Under the pieces are notes generated by a model. It was not told where the DNA came from. It did not search any database and was given only the letters and a program-made list of their open reading frames with translations. Of a stretch of 64,000 bases of DNA, positions 35,213-43,139 are shown in pieces. The DNA lies in contig NZ_MKIN01000028.1 in NCBI RefSeq assembly GCF_001938985.1, positions 28,438 through 92,437 of the forward strand, read 5' to 3'. The position numbers were made by a program, and so were the translations under genes. The stretch comes from Gillisella taibaishanensis. GTDB lineage: Bacteria; Pseudomonadota; Alphaproteobacteria; Rhizobiales; Rhizobiaceae. Numbering within the stretch: the stretch's first letter is position 1; each line of letters begins with the position of its first letter.

Positions 35213-35640
35213 GCAACATTCGACAAGCCTGTGCGCTCTGATGCCGTTGCGGGAAACATGGTCGTGCAAGCCTCAGATCTACGAAACGTTGCTGCGGGGC
35301 CAAGGGATTTCTCTCTTCGACCCCGTCTATGAGACGGATCATGAGGTGCACGACGCACTTCTGGATGTGGCGGAAAAACTCTGCTGCCACATCGGCCACT
35401 CCTGACCAGGCTCAATCAGCGCGCGCGGGCACCGGTTGTTTCCCGGCGGAACGAGCATGCCCTGTGGATGGCTGCGGCACGCGAAGATTAGCAGGCGCCT
35501 CACGCCTACTTCCAGTGCTCGACGACGGGCTTGCGCCCATGATGGGATGAGACGCCGACATGCACCACCTGCCGAACCATGCCTTCACCACAATGGTCAG
35601 AGGTGTCGTCACAGTCATGCTGGCATATCTGCATCCCGTT
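35213..35640. other. 428-base region without gene, between RND pump and Tn3 relic
   Basis: No family signature is visible on either strand. A frame on the plus strand ends CHIGHS-stop at 35405 but has no recognisable content. The sequence looks like degraded coding DNA on the edge of a transposon relic. Confidence 0.35.
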
Positions 35641-36063
35641 CTCCTGGATGTTCATCAGGTTGATGGGCTGGCTGTTCTCCCAGGCCAACAACCGCAAGAA
35701 GCAGCGTCATATAGGTGCCCGCCTGGAAACGCCGAAAGTATTACGGCTGTTTCTCGAAACGATCGAGCCCCTGCAGGCAGCCGACGACACCGATGCAGAT
35801 CCGATGAAGACCCTGGATCAGCGTGTCGGGTGGCATCGGTTGCTACAGGTCAAACCCGGTCTTGAGGTGAGGTGAAGAGCAATGATGCGTCGCCGTTGGT
35901 GACGGCGGCCGAGCACGCGATCGTTCGCAAATATGCCGGTGCGTTTCTCCAGACGTTCACCTTCCACTCACGCCGCCGGCACCACCCATTGCTTGCCGCG
36001 ATCGCCATACTCGCGCATTTGCGTGACCGGCTAAATTCCAGAGATATATGGCCGAGGCTTTGA
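35641..36063 (+). mobile_element. Tn3-family transposase relic (internal part)
   Basis: RLMGWLFSQANNRKKQRH and then TLDQRVGWHRLL are followed, after a frame change near 35872, by SPLVTAAEHAIVRKYAGAFL and HPLLAAIAILAHLRD. This resembles the central region of Tn3-type transposases that precedes the catalytic DDE domain. Only about 140 of nearly 1000 residues remain. It marks the left edge of the CDI-like island. Confidence 0.5.
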
Positions 36064-36239
36064 TTCTCGATCACTAGGACGATCTCTTGCACTTGGCAGC
36101 GTCGATCACGATGCGCACCGTCTCTCCCTCGACGATCCTCAAAAGGTTGTCGGCCTCATAAAAATCCAGCGACTTGGCCAGAGCGCTCCGAGAAATCGGC
36201 CGTGTCGAGCGAACCCTGTTCATGATCGAGTGGTACTCG

Positions 36240-36490
36240 AGCGATGGCAATCCCCACACTGGAGGAGGTCGCCTTGGAGATATTGGCAAGATCAGAATAG
36301 GTCAGGTGATCGGCGGACAGACTGTTCTTGTCCTTGTCCGCCGTGGCGGTGATGACCCCGGCCTTCAGCTCGACGCCGTTGCCCACCGCGGCGTGGTAGC
36401 CGCCGGCGCCGGCATTGATGCCGCTCTGCTCGGTGACATTACCATAGTCACCCTTGACCGTGCCCTTGTTGAGGCGGCGGCAAATGAGTT
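36240..36490 (-). pseudogene. internal fragment of a filamentous haemagglutinin / CdiA-type exoprotein
   Basis: The minus strand reads GTVKGDYGNVTEQSGINAGA, then VELKAGVITATADKDKNSLS, ADHLTYSDLANISKA and SSVGIAIAR. This is characteristic of the late repeat region of FHA/CdiA proteins just ahead of the toxin-bearing end. The full proteins exceed 3000 residues; only about 80 are left. Homology stops near 36245 and at about 36485, where very AT-rich DNA begins. It is a remnant of a contact-dependent inhibition or haemagglutinin locus. Confidence 0.65.
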
Positions 36491-36571
36491 CGTGCCGATT
36501 TGTCGAGTTATGAGATTTCTATAACTTGATACGAATTATTATCGAATACTTATATAACAAGGGTATTTTAA

Positions 36572-36931
36572 CTACTTAAGCTTAAACATGTCTTTATATT
36601 CCATCAACACTTCAATGGTTGCGTCAAATTCTTCGGCATATTTATTTTCCGATAATTTATAATCATTTAACATTTCGATTATCTCTTGCAATTTATAAAT
36701 AGATCTGCGTATTCCATAGAAGGTTTCGAATAGATTTTTTATAAATAGATTTTCTTCTAAATTAGAATTATTAAAAAAATAAATAATTATGTCAGCACAA
36801 AATTCAATATCTTGACTATAATATATAGCAGATAGCGCCGAATTTATTTTCTCTTTAAAGCTGTATTCAGGGTATGAAATTATTTGCTTTATTTCTGTAT
36901 CTGTCTTCGGCTCTGGCGCTTCATATTTCAT
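36572..36931 (-). CDS. AT-rich small protein, candidate orphan CDI immunity protein
   Basis: A 119-residue, acidic, all-helical-looking protein without recognised homology. It has Ile/Lys/Asn/Glu-rich composition (for example EIIEMLNDYKLSENKYAEEF) and very low GC, unlike every neighbour. The ATG overlaps the TGA of the NUDIX/tail ORF (ATGA), and AAAGGACG lies nine bases before it, so it looks actively translated. Small AT-rich genes directly after a toxin C-terminus and before another CdiA fragment are typical immunity genes. The function is inferred from context only. Confidence 0.6.
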   Translation of the reverse strand: MKYEAPEPKTDTEIKQIISYPEYSFKEKINSALSAIYYSQDIEFCADIIIYFFNNSNLEENLFIKNLFETFYGIRRSIYKLQEIIEMLNDYKLSENKYAEEFDATIEVLMEYKDMFKLK

Positions 36932-37530
36932 TTTATTGTGCGTCCTTTTGACATAAACAAGCCTGCTTTAATAAGAGCATTCTTTTCGGCTTGCCGTAAA
37001 GAACCCCAGGAGGCTGGGACATATCGATAATAATCGTCGTCGAAATTGTACTTTAAATACAATAATTTCGTTGGTCGACGAGTCGTGGTTCTCGCGCGGT
37101 TCGAGTTTGCAATCAGGCCACCCAGTTCAGGCTCACCGACAGCAGACGCTGCAACGGCGGGCGAGAACCACTCAAGCCGTCGCTGTTTGCATTCTGGGAA
37201 TTCAGCTTTCATCGTCTGCACGTCGATGATGTGCACCTGAACCATGGCTGGCTCGAGCTCACCGTCGTCGAGCTTCTTGACATAGGTATAGTGTCCCCAA
37301 GCCTTCTTCTGGATGCGGCCACGGACGCCGGCCTCTTCCCAAGCTTCCTTGCTCGCGACTTCGTGTGGCTTTTTCTTCCGCATTGGCCATCCCTTCGGAA
37401 TAACCCAACGGCCACTATTTCTGCCGGTGATCAGCAGCACCTCGATCGATCCATCGTTGTGGTCAGTGTGACGATAGCAGATGGCAGCATAGTGGGATCG
37501 GACATCTCCCTGTAACGGTTTGTCCGCCAC
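36928..37530 (-). CDS. NUDIX hydrolase with an AT-rich, toxin-tail-like C-terminus
   Basis: Residues 1-140 form a NUDIX domain: SHYAAICYR, VLLITGRNSGRWVIPKGWPM, the box KKKPHEVASKEAWEEAGV, and LEWFSPAVAASAV. Such proteins hydrolyse nucleoside-diphosphate-linked compounds. After about residue 145 the composition changes: the last 50 residues (including KLLYLKYNFDDDYYRYVPAS and RQAEKNALIKAGLF) are coded by AT-rich DNA and do not look like a NUDIX end. The tail resembles the end of a polymorphic toxin fused in frame by recombination. The start is a GTG at 37530 with a weak ribosome site. Confidence 0.7.
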   Translation of the reverse strand: MADKPLQGDVRSHYAAICYRHTDHNDGSIEVLLITGRNSGRWVIPKGWPMRKKKPHEVASKEAWEEAGVRGRIQKKAWGHYTYVKKLDDGELEPAMVQVHIIDVQTMKAEFPECKQRRLEWFSPAVAASAVGEPELGGLIANSNRARTTTRRPTKLLYLKYNFDDDYYRYVPASWGSLRQAEKNALIKAGLFMSKGRTIK

Positions 37531-37710
37531 GCTTGCTATCTGCGAAAGGCCACTGCGTTTTGCTGGTTCACCTTGGCATTGCTGGCCTTGAGGATCTAGC
37601 GCCTCAGTACGCCAACGGCTGATGGCGGATGTTCGGTTTTTGCAGTCCCGTCACTGTCGGATCCTGATCCCCAGTTTCGACTTTGACTTCTATGGTGCCG
37701 CAACGACCGA

Positions 37711-38517
37711 CTAAGCCGCCTGGGACACAGACTCCAGCAGCGGGCGAAGCCGAGAGACGAATTCGTCGGTTCCACATGCGAAGCGTAGCTTTTGAAGGAG
37801 TTCGGTCCTGTCCCAATCAATCGTGTGGGCGACGCCGAGATTGGCCAGAATGGGCAACGCCGCCATGACATCCCAGGTGGAGTCACCAAGCGACACGTAA
37901 CCATCGGTCTCTCCGAGCGCCACTTCAATAAACGAAGCGGTTGCCGACCCGCAAATGCGGAAACTGATCTGCAGTTCGTCCGACATGAACCGCATCAGTT
38001 CCAACCGGTCTTTGGTGGCGACAGTAGGGTGGATCCCGAAACTCATGGCCGCTTGCGACATGTCGAGCGGTTTGAGCGGTGCCATCGGCTTTCCGTTGAG
38101 TCTGGTTGGCACCGAATTTCCCCCCACGAGCATCAGATCGCGGGCAGGGGCGAAGATGACACCAAAGGTTGGTCGCCGGTTTTCGTACAGGCCGATCGAA
38201 ATCGCCCAGTTCTGGCCACCGCGTACGAAATTGAATGTGCCGTCGATCGGGTCAATGACCCAGATACGCCCTGACTTGCCAACAATTTCGCCGCCCTCTT
38301 CACCAAATATACCGTCCTCAGGAAAGGCCTCGCGGAGCTGGGCGATCAGAAAGTCCTCGACTTCCCAATCGGCTTTAGTCACGAGGTCAAGGTGCCCCTT
38401 CTTCTCGACCGGAAGGTCGGCTAGCGACCGGAAGTGCACGAGAGCCAGTTCTCCGGCCTTGCGTGCAATATCTTCGACTATCACTGCCATCGCGTTTTGC
38501 GACTGCACATTAGCCAT
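37711..38517 (-). CDS. inositol-monophosphatase-family phosphatase (AccG-like)
   Basis: A 268-residue Mg-dependent sugar-phosphate phosphatase. Metal and catalytic motifs are complete: FGEEGGE, WVIDPIDGTFNFVRG and DSTWDVMAALPIL. It is the last gene of the eight-gene acc-like operon and overlaps the preceding diesterase gene by eight bases. In the Ti-plasmid acc operon the corresponding enzyme dephosphorylates arabinose phosphate released from agrocinopine, as I recall that literature. The same role, or inositol-1-phosphate hydrolysis, fits here. Confidence 0.85.
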   Translation of the reverse strand: MANVQSQNAMAVIVEDIARKAGELALVHFRSLADLPVEKKGHLDLVTKADWEVEDFLIAQLREAFPEDGIFGEEGGEIVGKSGRIWVIDPIDGTFNFVRGGQNWAISIGLYENRRPTFGVIFAPARDLMLVGGNSVPTRLNGKPMAPLKPLDMSQAAMSFGIHPTVATKDRLELMRFMSDELQISFRICGSATASFIEVALGETDGYVSLGDSTWDVMAALPILANLGVAHTIDWDRTELLQKLRFACGTDEFVSRLRPLLESVSQAA

Positions 38518-39313
38518 TGGCTTCTGCCTTGAGCCTCGCGACCTGAGAGACGTCGTTGCTGATCAACTGGTCGAGTTGGCCATCCCGGATCCAACCAATC
38601 ACATCGGCTTCAATATCGACGCCATAGTTCTTCAGGTTTTTCAGCTTGCTCGGCGGCGGGACATGCAAAAAGGTCGCTATCCCGCCCTCATGCAACTGTT
38701 TTGCTTCACCGCTCGGAAAGTGATGGATCTCCAGATTGATCGCATCAACGTTTGCCTCGATCGCAATGGCGGCGGGGTCAATGAGGCGTGAGTGCGAGAG
38801 GCCCACGGTCGGCACGTCGGGGATCGCTTTTTTCAGGGCACGCAGTTGTACGAAGTCGAACGACGAGAACTGCAACAGATCAGCGCAGCCAAGCTCGTCG
38901 ATGAGCGCCCGCAACTTTGGGAAGAACACCTCGTCCTGACCGTAAGTCTTCAATTCAAGCTGATAGATGATGCCGTGTTCACGCGCGAATTGCAGAGCGT
39001 CCCTCAGACGGGGAACCCGCTCCTCTGCAAACTCTTCACCAAACCAACGGCCGGCACTGAGGTTGGCAATCTCGGAATAGCTCATGTTCCGGATCAGGCC
39101 ATGACCATTGGTTGTGCGATCGACTGTTTCATCATGGATGAGCACGAGTTCGCCGTCGCTGGTAACCCGCAGGTCTGTCTCGCAGGTCACGCCAAGCCCT
39201 GCAAATTCCCGCGCCGCTCGGAACGCGGCATAGGTGTTTTCCGGTGCGCCTTCGCTGTGGCCGCGATGGCCTGCAAGACGCATGGTCTGTGGCGTCATTC
39301 TCAGCGGGTTCAT
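38510..39313 (-). CDS. glycerophosphodiester phosphodiesterase family protein (AccF-like)
   Basis: A 267-residue TIM-barrel phosphodiesterase. LAGHRGHSEGAPENTYAAF has the catalytic His and the Glu-Asn pair. ETDLRVTSDGELVLIHDETVDRTT supplies the second His and metal ligands, and QLELKTYG follows. It splits glycerophosphodiesters or, in acc operons, the sugar phosphodiester agrocinopine. The operon lacks Ugp-type transporter genes but has a peptide-type transporter, which favours the opine model. It overlaps the phosphatase gene and follows the permease gene by 15 bases. Confidence 0.88.
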   Translation of the reverse strand: MNPLRMTPQTMRLAGHRGHSEGAPENTYAAFRAAREFAGLGVTCETDLRVTSDGELVLIHDETVDRTTNGHGLIRNMSYSEIANLSAGRWFGEEFAEERVPRLRDALQFAREHGIIYQLELKTYGQDEVFFPKLRALIDELGCADLLQFSSFDFVQLRALKKAIPDVPTVGLSHSRLIDPAAIAIEANVDAINLEIHHFPSGEAKQLHEGGIATFLHVPPPSKLKNLKNYGVDIEADVIGWIRDGQLDQLISNDVSQVARLKAEANG

Positions 39314-39328
39314 TTTGCTTCCCTTCGT

Positions 39329-40195
39329 TTAACGGAGCCGCGCGTCGAGGCGATCGCGGAGATAGTCGCCGAGGAGGCTGATAGACAGGGTTGTCAGCAC
39401 AATCACCGCCCCTGGAAATGCAGCCAGCCACCAGGCGATTGCGAGATAATTGCGCCCGTCGGCGACCATCAGGCCGAGGCTCGTCGTCGGCGGCTGAATG
39501 CCCAGACCAAGGAAACTCAAACCGCTTTCAAGCAAGATGATTTCTGGAAAATTGACAGTGAACTGGACGATCAGCGGACCGGCGATGTTCGGCAACATGT
39601 GCCGCAGGTAGATGCGCATCGGTGGGACGCCAACAATACGAGCCGCCTCCGCATATCCTTCTTCCTTGGCGCTGAGAACCAACCCTCTCGTCAGTCGTGC
39701 GTACCGCTCCCAGTTGGCAAATCCGACCAGGAACACAAAAAGAAGCGGACTCGAGCCGGAGATTGCAAGAACGCCAAGTGCGACGATGATGAAGGGGATG
39801 GAGGCCATCGCATCGGAAAAGCCCATGATCGCATTATCGACCCAACCGCCGAAATGAGCTGCGACAAGCCCCAGACTGGTTCCTATCAGAGCGCAGATCA
39901 GTGAGCCGACAATCGCGATCATCAGGGTCGTCTGGTTTGCAACCAATAAATTGCTTACCACATCGCGGCCGAGATAGTCCGTTCCCAGCATATGCGCGGC
40001 GGACATGAAGGGCTTAGCAAATCGCGCAAGCGGATCCTGGTGCAAATAATCGTATGGGGCCGCCCATCTCGCGGAAACTCCCACGATGATGACGATTGCG
40101 ATCCATGTGCAGCAAAGACCAATACTGATCGGCATGCGATGAAACGGTGCCCATAGGGCACTTCTGAACGAGCGGGAAGCTGTCACGGTTGTCAT
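39329..40195 (-). CDS. peptide/opine-type ABC transporter permease (DppC-like, acc-like operon)
   Basis: A 288-residue inner-membrane permease with six hydrophobic segments. The N-terminal OppC/DppC motif AAHMLGTDYLGRDVVSNLL and the coupling-loop motif EEGYAEAARIVGVPPMRIYLRHMLPN are present. The start at 40195 is selected because it lies one base after the upstream permease stop; the frame is open to 40231 but overlaps that gene. It works with the DppB-like permease at 40.2-41.1 kb. Confidence 0.9.
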   Translation of the reverse strand: MTTVTASRSFRSALWAPFHRMPISIGLCCTWIAIVIIVGVSARWAAPYDYLHQDPLARFAKPFMSAAHMLGTDYLGRDVVSNLLVANQTTLMIAIVGSLICALIGTSLGLVAAHFGGWVDNAIMGFSDAMASIPFIIVALGVLAISGSSPLLFVFLVGFANWERYARLTRGLVLSAKEEGYAEAARIVGVPPMRIYLRHMLPNIAGPLIVQFTVNFPEIILLESGLSFLGLGIQPPTTSLGLMVADGRNYLAIAWWLAAFPGAVIVLTTLSISLLGDYLRDRLDARLR

Positions 40196-40196
40196 G

Positions 40197-41114
40197 TCAG
40201 TGCTTCCTGATTTTGGGATTGAGAACGGCATAGAGCACGTCGACGGTCAGATTGACCGTCACCATGAATGCAGTGAACAAGAAGATCATCGCCTGAACTA
40301 CGGAGAGGTCGCCGCTGCTGGTTGCTGTCACGAAGCCGCTCCCAAGCCCTGGCCATGCAAAAACAGGCTCGATGAGGACTGCACCGCCCAGCAGGCCGCC
40401 GGCGGTGAAGCCAAGTGTCGTCACCATAGGAATTGCAGCGTTAGGCAAGGCGTGTCGAAGGATGATCTCCCACTGCGGTATGCCATCAGCGCGCGCTGCG
40501 GCGATGTAGGGTTGGCCGAGTACATCGATCAACGTGGAGCGCATGAAACGCGCAATCGCAGCAGCGTTGAACAAAGCAAAGGTCGTAACGGGCAGGATCA
40601 TGTGGTTCCATGTGCTGCTTCCTGAGCTTGGAAGAACCCGAAGCCAGACTGCGAAAATGAAGACAAAGACAAGGCCGAGCAGGAAGTTCGGTATGCTGTA
40701 GCCGAGCACTGCTCCTGCCATGACTGCCTTGTCGATCGCTGACTCGCGTCGTACCGCTGCAATTACCCCAGCGGGTATGCCGATCATGATGCTGAGGATG
40801 AAGGCAGAGACGGTCAACAAAAGCGTTTTTGGAATGCGCTCGCTTACCACTTCAAACACGTCGCGCCCATCGGCATAGGATGTACCGAAGTCGCCGCGGA
40901 ACGCGTTGCCGACATAAATGAGGTACTGTTCGAAAATCGAGCGGTCGAGGCCCCATTTGGCGCGGAAAGCCGCAAGTGCTTCCGGGCTCGCGGTGTCTGA
41001 CAGCATTTGCTGCGCCGAGTCACCGCTGATCCGCAACACGACGAAAACCACTGTAACAGTGGCCATCAGCACGATAATCGCCCGGATAAGCCGGGCAAGG
41101 ATAAATGACCCCAT
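40197..41114 (-). CDS. peptide/opine-type ABC transporter permease (DppB-like, acc-like operon)
   Basis: A 305-residue DppB-type permease with six membrane segments. Typical motifs are RLIRAIIVLMATVTVVFVVL at the start, the periplasmic RAKWGLDRSIFEQYL and AARADGIPQWEIILRHALPN in the coupling loop. The start at 41114 overlaps the ATPase stop by four bases (ATGA); the upstream open frame is a shadow inside the ATPase gene. Confidence 0.9.
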   Translation of the reverse strand: MGSFILARLIRAIIVLMATVTVVFVVLRISGDSAQQMLSDTASPEALAAFRAKWGLDRSIFEQYLIYVGNAFRGDFGTSYADGRDVFEVVSERIPKTLLLTVSAFILSIMIGIPAGVIAAVRRESAIDKAVMAGAVLGYSIPNFLLGLVFVFIFAVWLRVLPSSGSSTWNHMILPVTTFALFNAAAIARFMRSTLIDVLGQPYIAAARADGIPQWEIILRHALPNAAIPMVTTLGFTAGGLLGGAVLIEPVFAWPGLGSGFVTATSSGDLSVVQAMIFLFTAFMVTVNLTVDVLYAVLNPKIRKH

Positions 41115-42127
41115 CACGCGATCTCCTTGTCCAGATTGACCGCAGACGGGGCAATATATTGTGGGAATTCCTCGGCGCGATGACACGCCACCTGTTGTCC
41201 TCCGACCGGTCTGAGAAGCGGCGCTTCCGTCGAACATCTTTCGACTGCGAAGGGACAGCGGGACCGAAATGCGCAGCCTTGCGAGACCTTGCTGGCATCG
41301 AGTTCGCTCTTGATCGGAGGCTCAATGTTGCGGACAGTCGGGTCCATCGTCGGGACCGAAGCCAAAAGTGCGCGCGTATAGGGATGTCTTGGCCATTGAT
41401 AGACTGACTTGATATCACCTGTTTCGACGACGCGCCCGAGATACATCACGGCGATCCGGTCTACGAGGTGACGAACAATTCGCAGATCGTGCGTGATGAA
41501 GACGTAGGCAAGATCGAGCTCGTGCCAGAGTTCGCGCAGCAAAGCCACGACCTGTGCCTGGACCGAAACATCCAAGGCCGATACCGCCTCATCGAAAACG
41601 GCCAGCTTTGGATCGAGGATAAGAGCGCGTGCGATCACCACGCGCTGCCGTTGGCCGCCTGACATCTGATGCGGATAACGGCTCATCATTGCAGCAGAGA
41701 GGCCAACCCGCTCGAGCATGGCGGCGGCTCGCTCATAGGCTCCAGCACGATTGGTGATGCGATGGACCAGCAACCCTTCCGCCACCTGCTCACCAATGGT
41801 CATTTGCGGGTTGAGAGCGGACAAAGGATTCTGCTGGACAAGCGAAGTGCGTATGCGGAACTGTTGCCAGTCGCGGGCGCTTCTGTCCTTGTGGTTGACG
41901 CCCTCAAACCAGATATCTCCTGATGTTGGATGTGTCAGACCAAGGAGCAGGCGGCCTAGCGTCGACTTTCCGCTTCCTGACTCGCCGACGATTCCAAGCC
42001 GTTCGCGAGGCGCCAGCTCGATGTTGATGGACTTGGATGCGAAAAAGCTGCTGGACTTCGAAAACAGGCTGGTCTTCTGGCCGAACGCCTTCGAGAGATC
42101 TTGTGTTTTAAGGAAGGGGGTATTCAT
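41114..42127 (-). CDS. peptide/opine-type ABC transporter ATPase (DppF-like)
   Basis: A 337-residue ATPase. Walker A GESGSGKST, the Q-loop VQQNPLSALNP, signature MSGGQRQRVVIARAL, Walker B LAVFDEAVSALD (Ala replaces the usual Pro of DEPT) and H-loop FITHDLRIVRHL are visible. The C-terminal oligopeptide-transporter extension has GCAFRSRCPFAVERC, a Cys motif that in relatives can hold an Fe-S cluster. It overlaps both neighbours by four bases, so the operon is tightly coupled. Confidence 0.92.
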   Translation of the reverse strand: MNTPFLKTQDLSKAFGQKTSLFSKSSSFFASKSINIELAPRERLGIVGESGSGKSTLGRLLLGLTHPTSGDIWFEGVNHKDRSARDWQQFRIRTSLVQQNPLSALNPQMTIGEQVAEGLLVHRITNRAGAYERAAAMLERVGLSAAMMSRYPHQMSGGQRQRVVIARALILDPKLAVFDEAVSALDVSVQAQVVALLRELWHELDLAYVFITHDLRIVRHLVDRIAVMYLGRVVETGDIKSVYQWPRHPYTRALLASVPTMDPTVRNIEPPIKSELDASKVSQGCAFRSRCPFAVERCSTEAPLLRPVGGQQVACHRAEEFPQYIAPSAVNLDKEIA

Positions 42128-43071
42128 GCGGCCACCGGATGGTAACAGGCTGTTTCATGGGCAAGGCCGACATTAGAGGACTTGGGAAACAGCGCCGAAC
42201 ACTCGGCGCTTGCGCGCGAACAGCGCGGGTGAAAGTAGCAGCCTTTCGGCAGACTATCGAGGAGTGGAACGGATCCGGGAATTGGAACGGGTGGCTCAAG
42301 CTCTTCCGCGTCGATGCTCGGCATACAGCCGATAAGCGCACGCGCGTAGGGGTGGGCGGGACGTGCAAGAAGTTCTGCCACTGGCGCCGTTTCGACGAGC
42401 TTGCCGCAATACATGACCGCTGCCTTGTCGGCGAGCCGGGCGATGACGCCGAGATCATGCGAGACGATGATCAGCGCCATGCCAGTCTCGTCTTTGAGCT
42501 CTTCGAGCAGATGGAGGATCTGGGCCTGCATTGTCACATCGAGCGCTGTTGTCGGCTCGTCAGCGATCAGAAGCTGCGGTTTCGCGGCCAGTGCGTGAGC
42601 AATCATCACACGCTGGTTCATGCCGCCGGAGAACTGGTGCGGGTAGGAACGCAATCGGCTATTAGCGCGATCTATACCTACACGCTCAAGGAGCCGCATG
42701 GCTTCCATCCGGGCATCTTTGCCTCTCAACCCCTGGTGCCGATAAAGAGCGGATTCGAGATAATAGCCGATGGTATGAACCGGATTGAGGCTGCTGGTCG
42801 GGTCTTGGAAGATCATCGCGATGGTCGGTTTTCCGGATTTACCGGACACTGCGCTACCTTCGCCGAACTCGATCGATCCGCCAGTCTTTGCAATGCCGCG
42901 CGGCAGCATGTTTGCGACCGCATAACAGGTCATGCTTTTGCCGCAGCCTGACTCTCCGACGAGGCCGAGCGTCTGGCCTGCTTCAAGCGAGAAGCTAACG
43001 CCGTCAATGATCTTGATTTTTGTGGCCGGGACCTCAACCACGAGATCGCGGACATTCAATATTGTTGGCAT
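42124..43071 (-). CDS. peptide/opine-type ABC transporter ATPase (DppD-like)
   Basis: A 315-residue ATPase. Walker A GESGCGKSM ends in Met rather than Thr, so the usual Ser/Thr pair is partly altered. The Q-loop MIFQDPTSSLNPV, signature FSGGMNQRVMIAHAL, Walker B LLIADEPTTALD and H-loop IVSHDLGVIARL are intact. The C-terminal GCYFHPRCSRASAEC motif matches the DppD family. The start at 43071 lies just past a large hairpin that separates it from the binding-protein gene. Confidence 0.92.
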   Translation of the reverse strand: MPTILNVRDLVVEVPATKIKIIDGVSFSLEAGQTLGLVGESGCGKSMTCYAVANMLPRGIAKTGGSIEFGEGSAVSGKSGKPTIAMIFQDPTSSLNPVHTIGYYLESALYRHQGLRGKDARMEAMRLLERVGIDRANSRLRSYPHQFSGGMNQRVMIAHALAAKPQLLIADEPTTALDVTMQAQILHLLEELKDETGMALIIVSHDLGVIARLADKAAVMYCGKLVETAPVAELLARPAHPYARALIGCMPSIDAEELEPPVPIPGSVPLLDSLPKGCYFHPRCSRASAECSALFPKSSNVGLAHETACYHPVAA

Positions 43072-43093
43072 TTCATCCTCCCCCGACTTCGCA

Positions 43094-43127
43094 GACGACC
43101 GGTGCGCACGGATGCGCACCGGTCGTC
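43094..43127 (-). promoter_or_regulatory. large intercistronic hairpin after the acc-like binding-protein gene
   Basis: A 15-bp perfect stem (43094-43108 with 43113-43127) with a 4-base CGGA loop lies between the binding-protein stop (43140) and the ATPase start (43071). Without a T-run it is unlikely to terminate fully. It probably protects the upstream message and reduces downstream expression. Confidence 0.75.
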
Positions 43128-43139
43128 CGCCCGGTGTTG

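Noticed and set aside
34022..35269. 415-codon open frame on the minus strand
   Set aside because: Antisense to the RND pump, with DRH-rich low-complexity composition.
38792..39904. 370-codon open frame on the plus strand
   Set aside because: It overlaps the diesterase and permease genes in antisense and has no recognisable domain.
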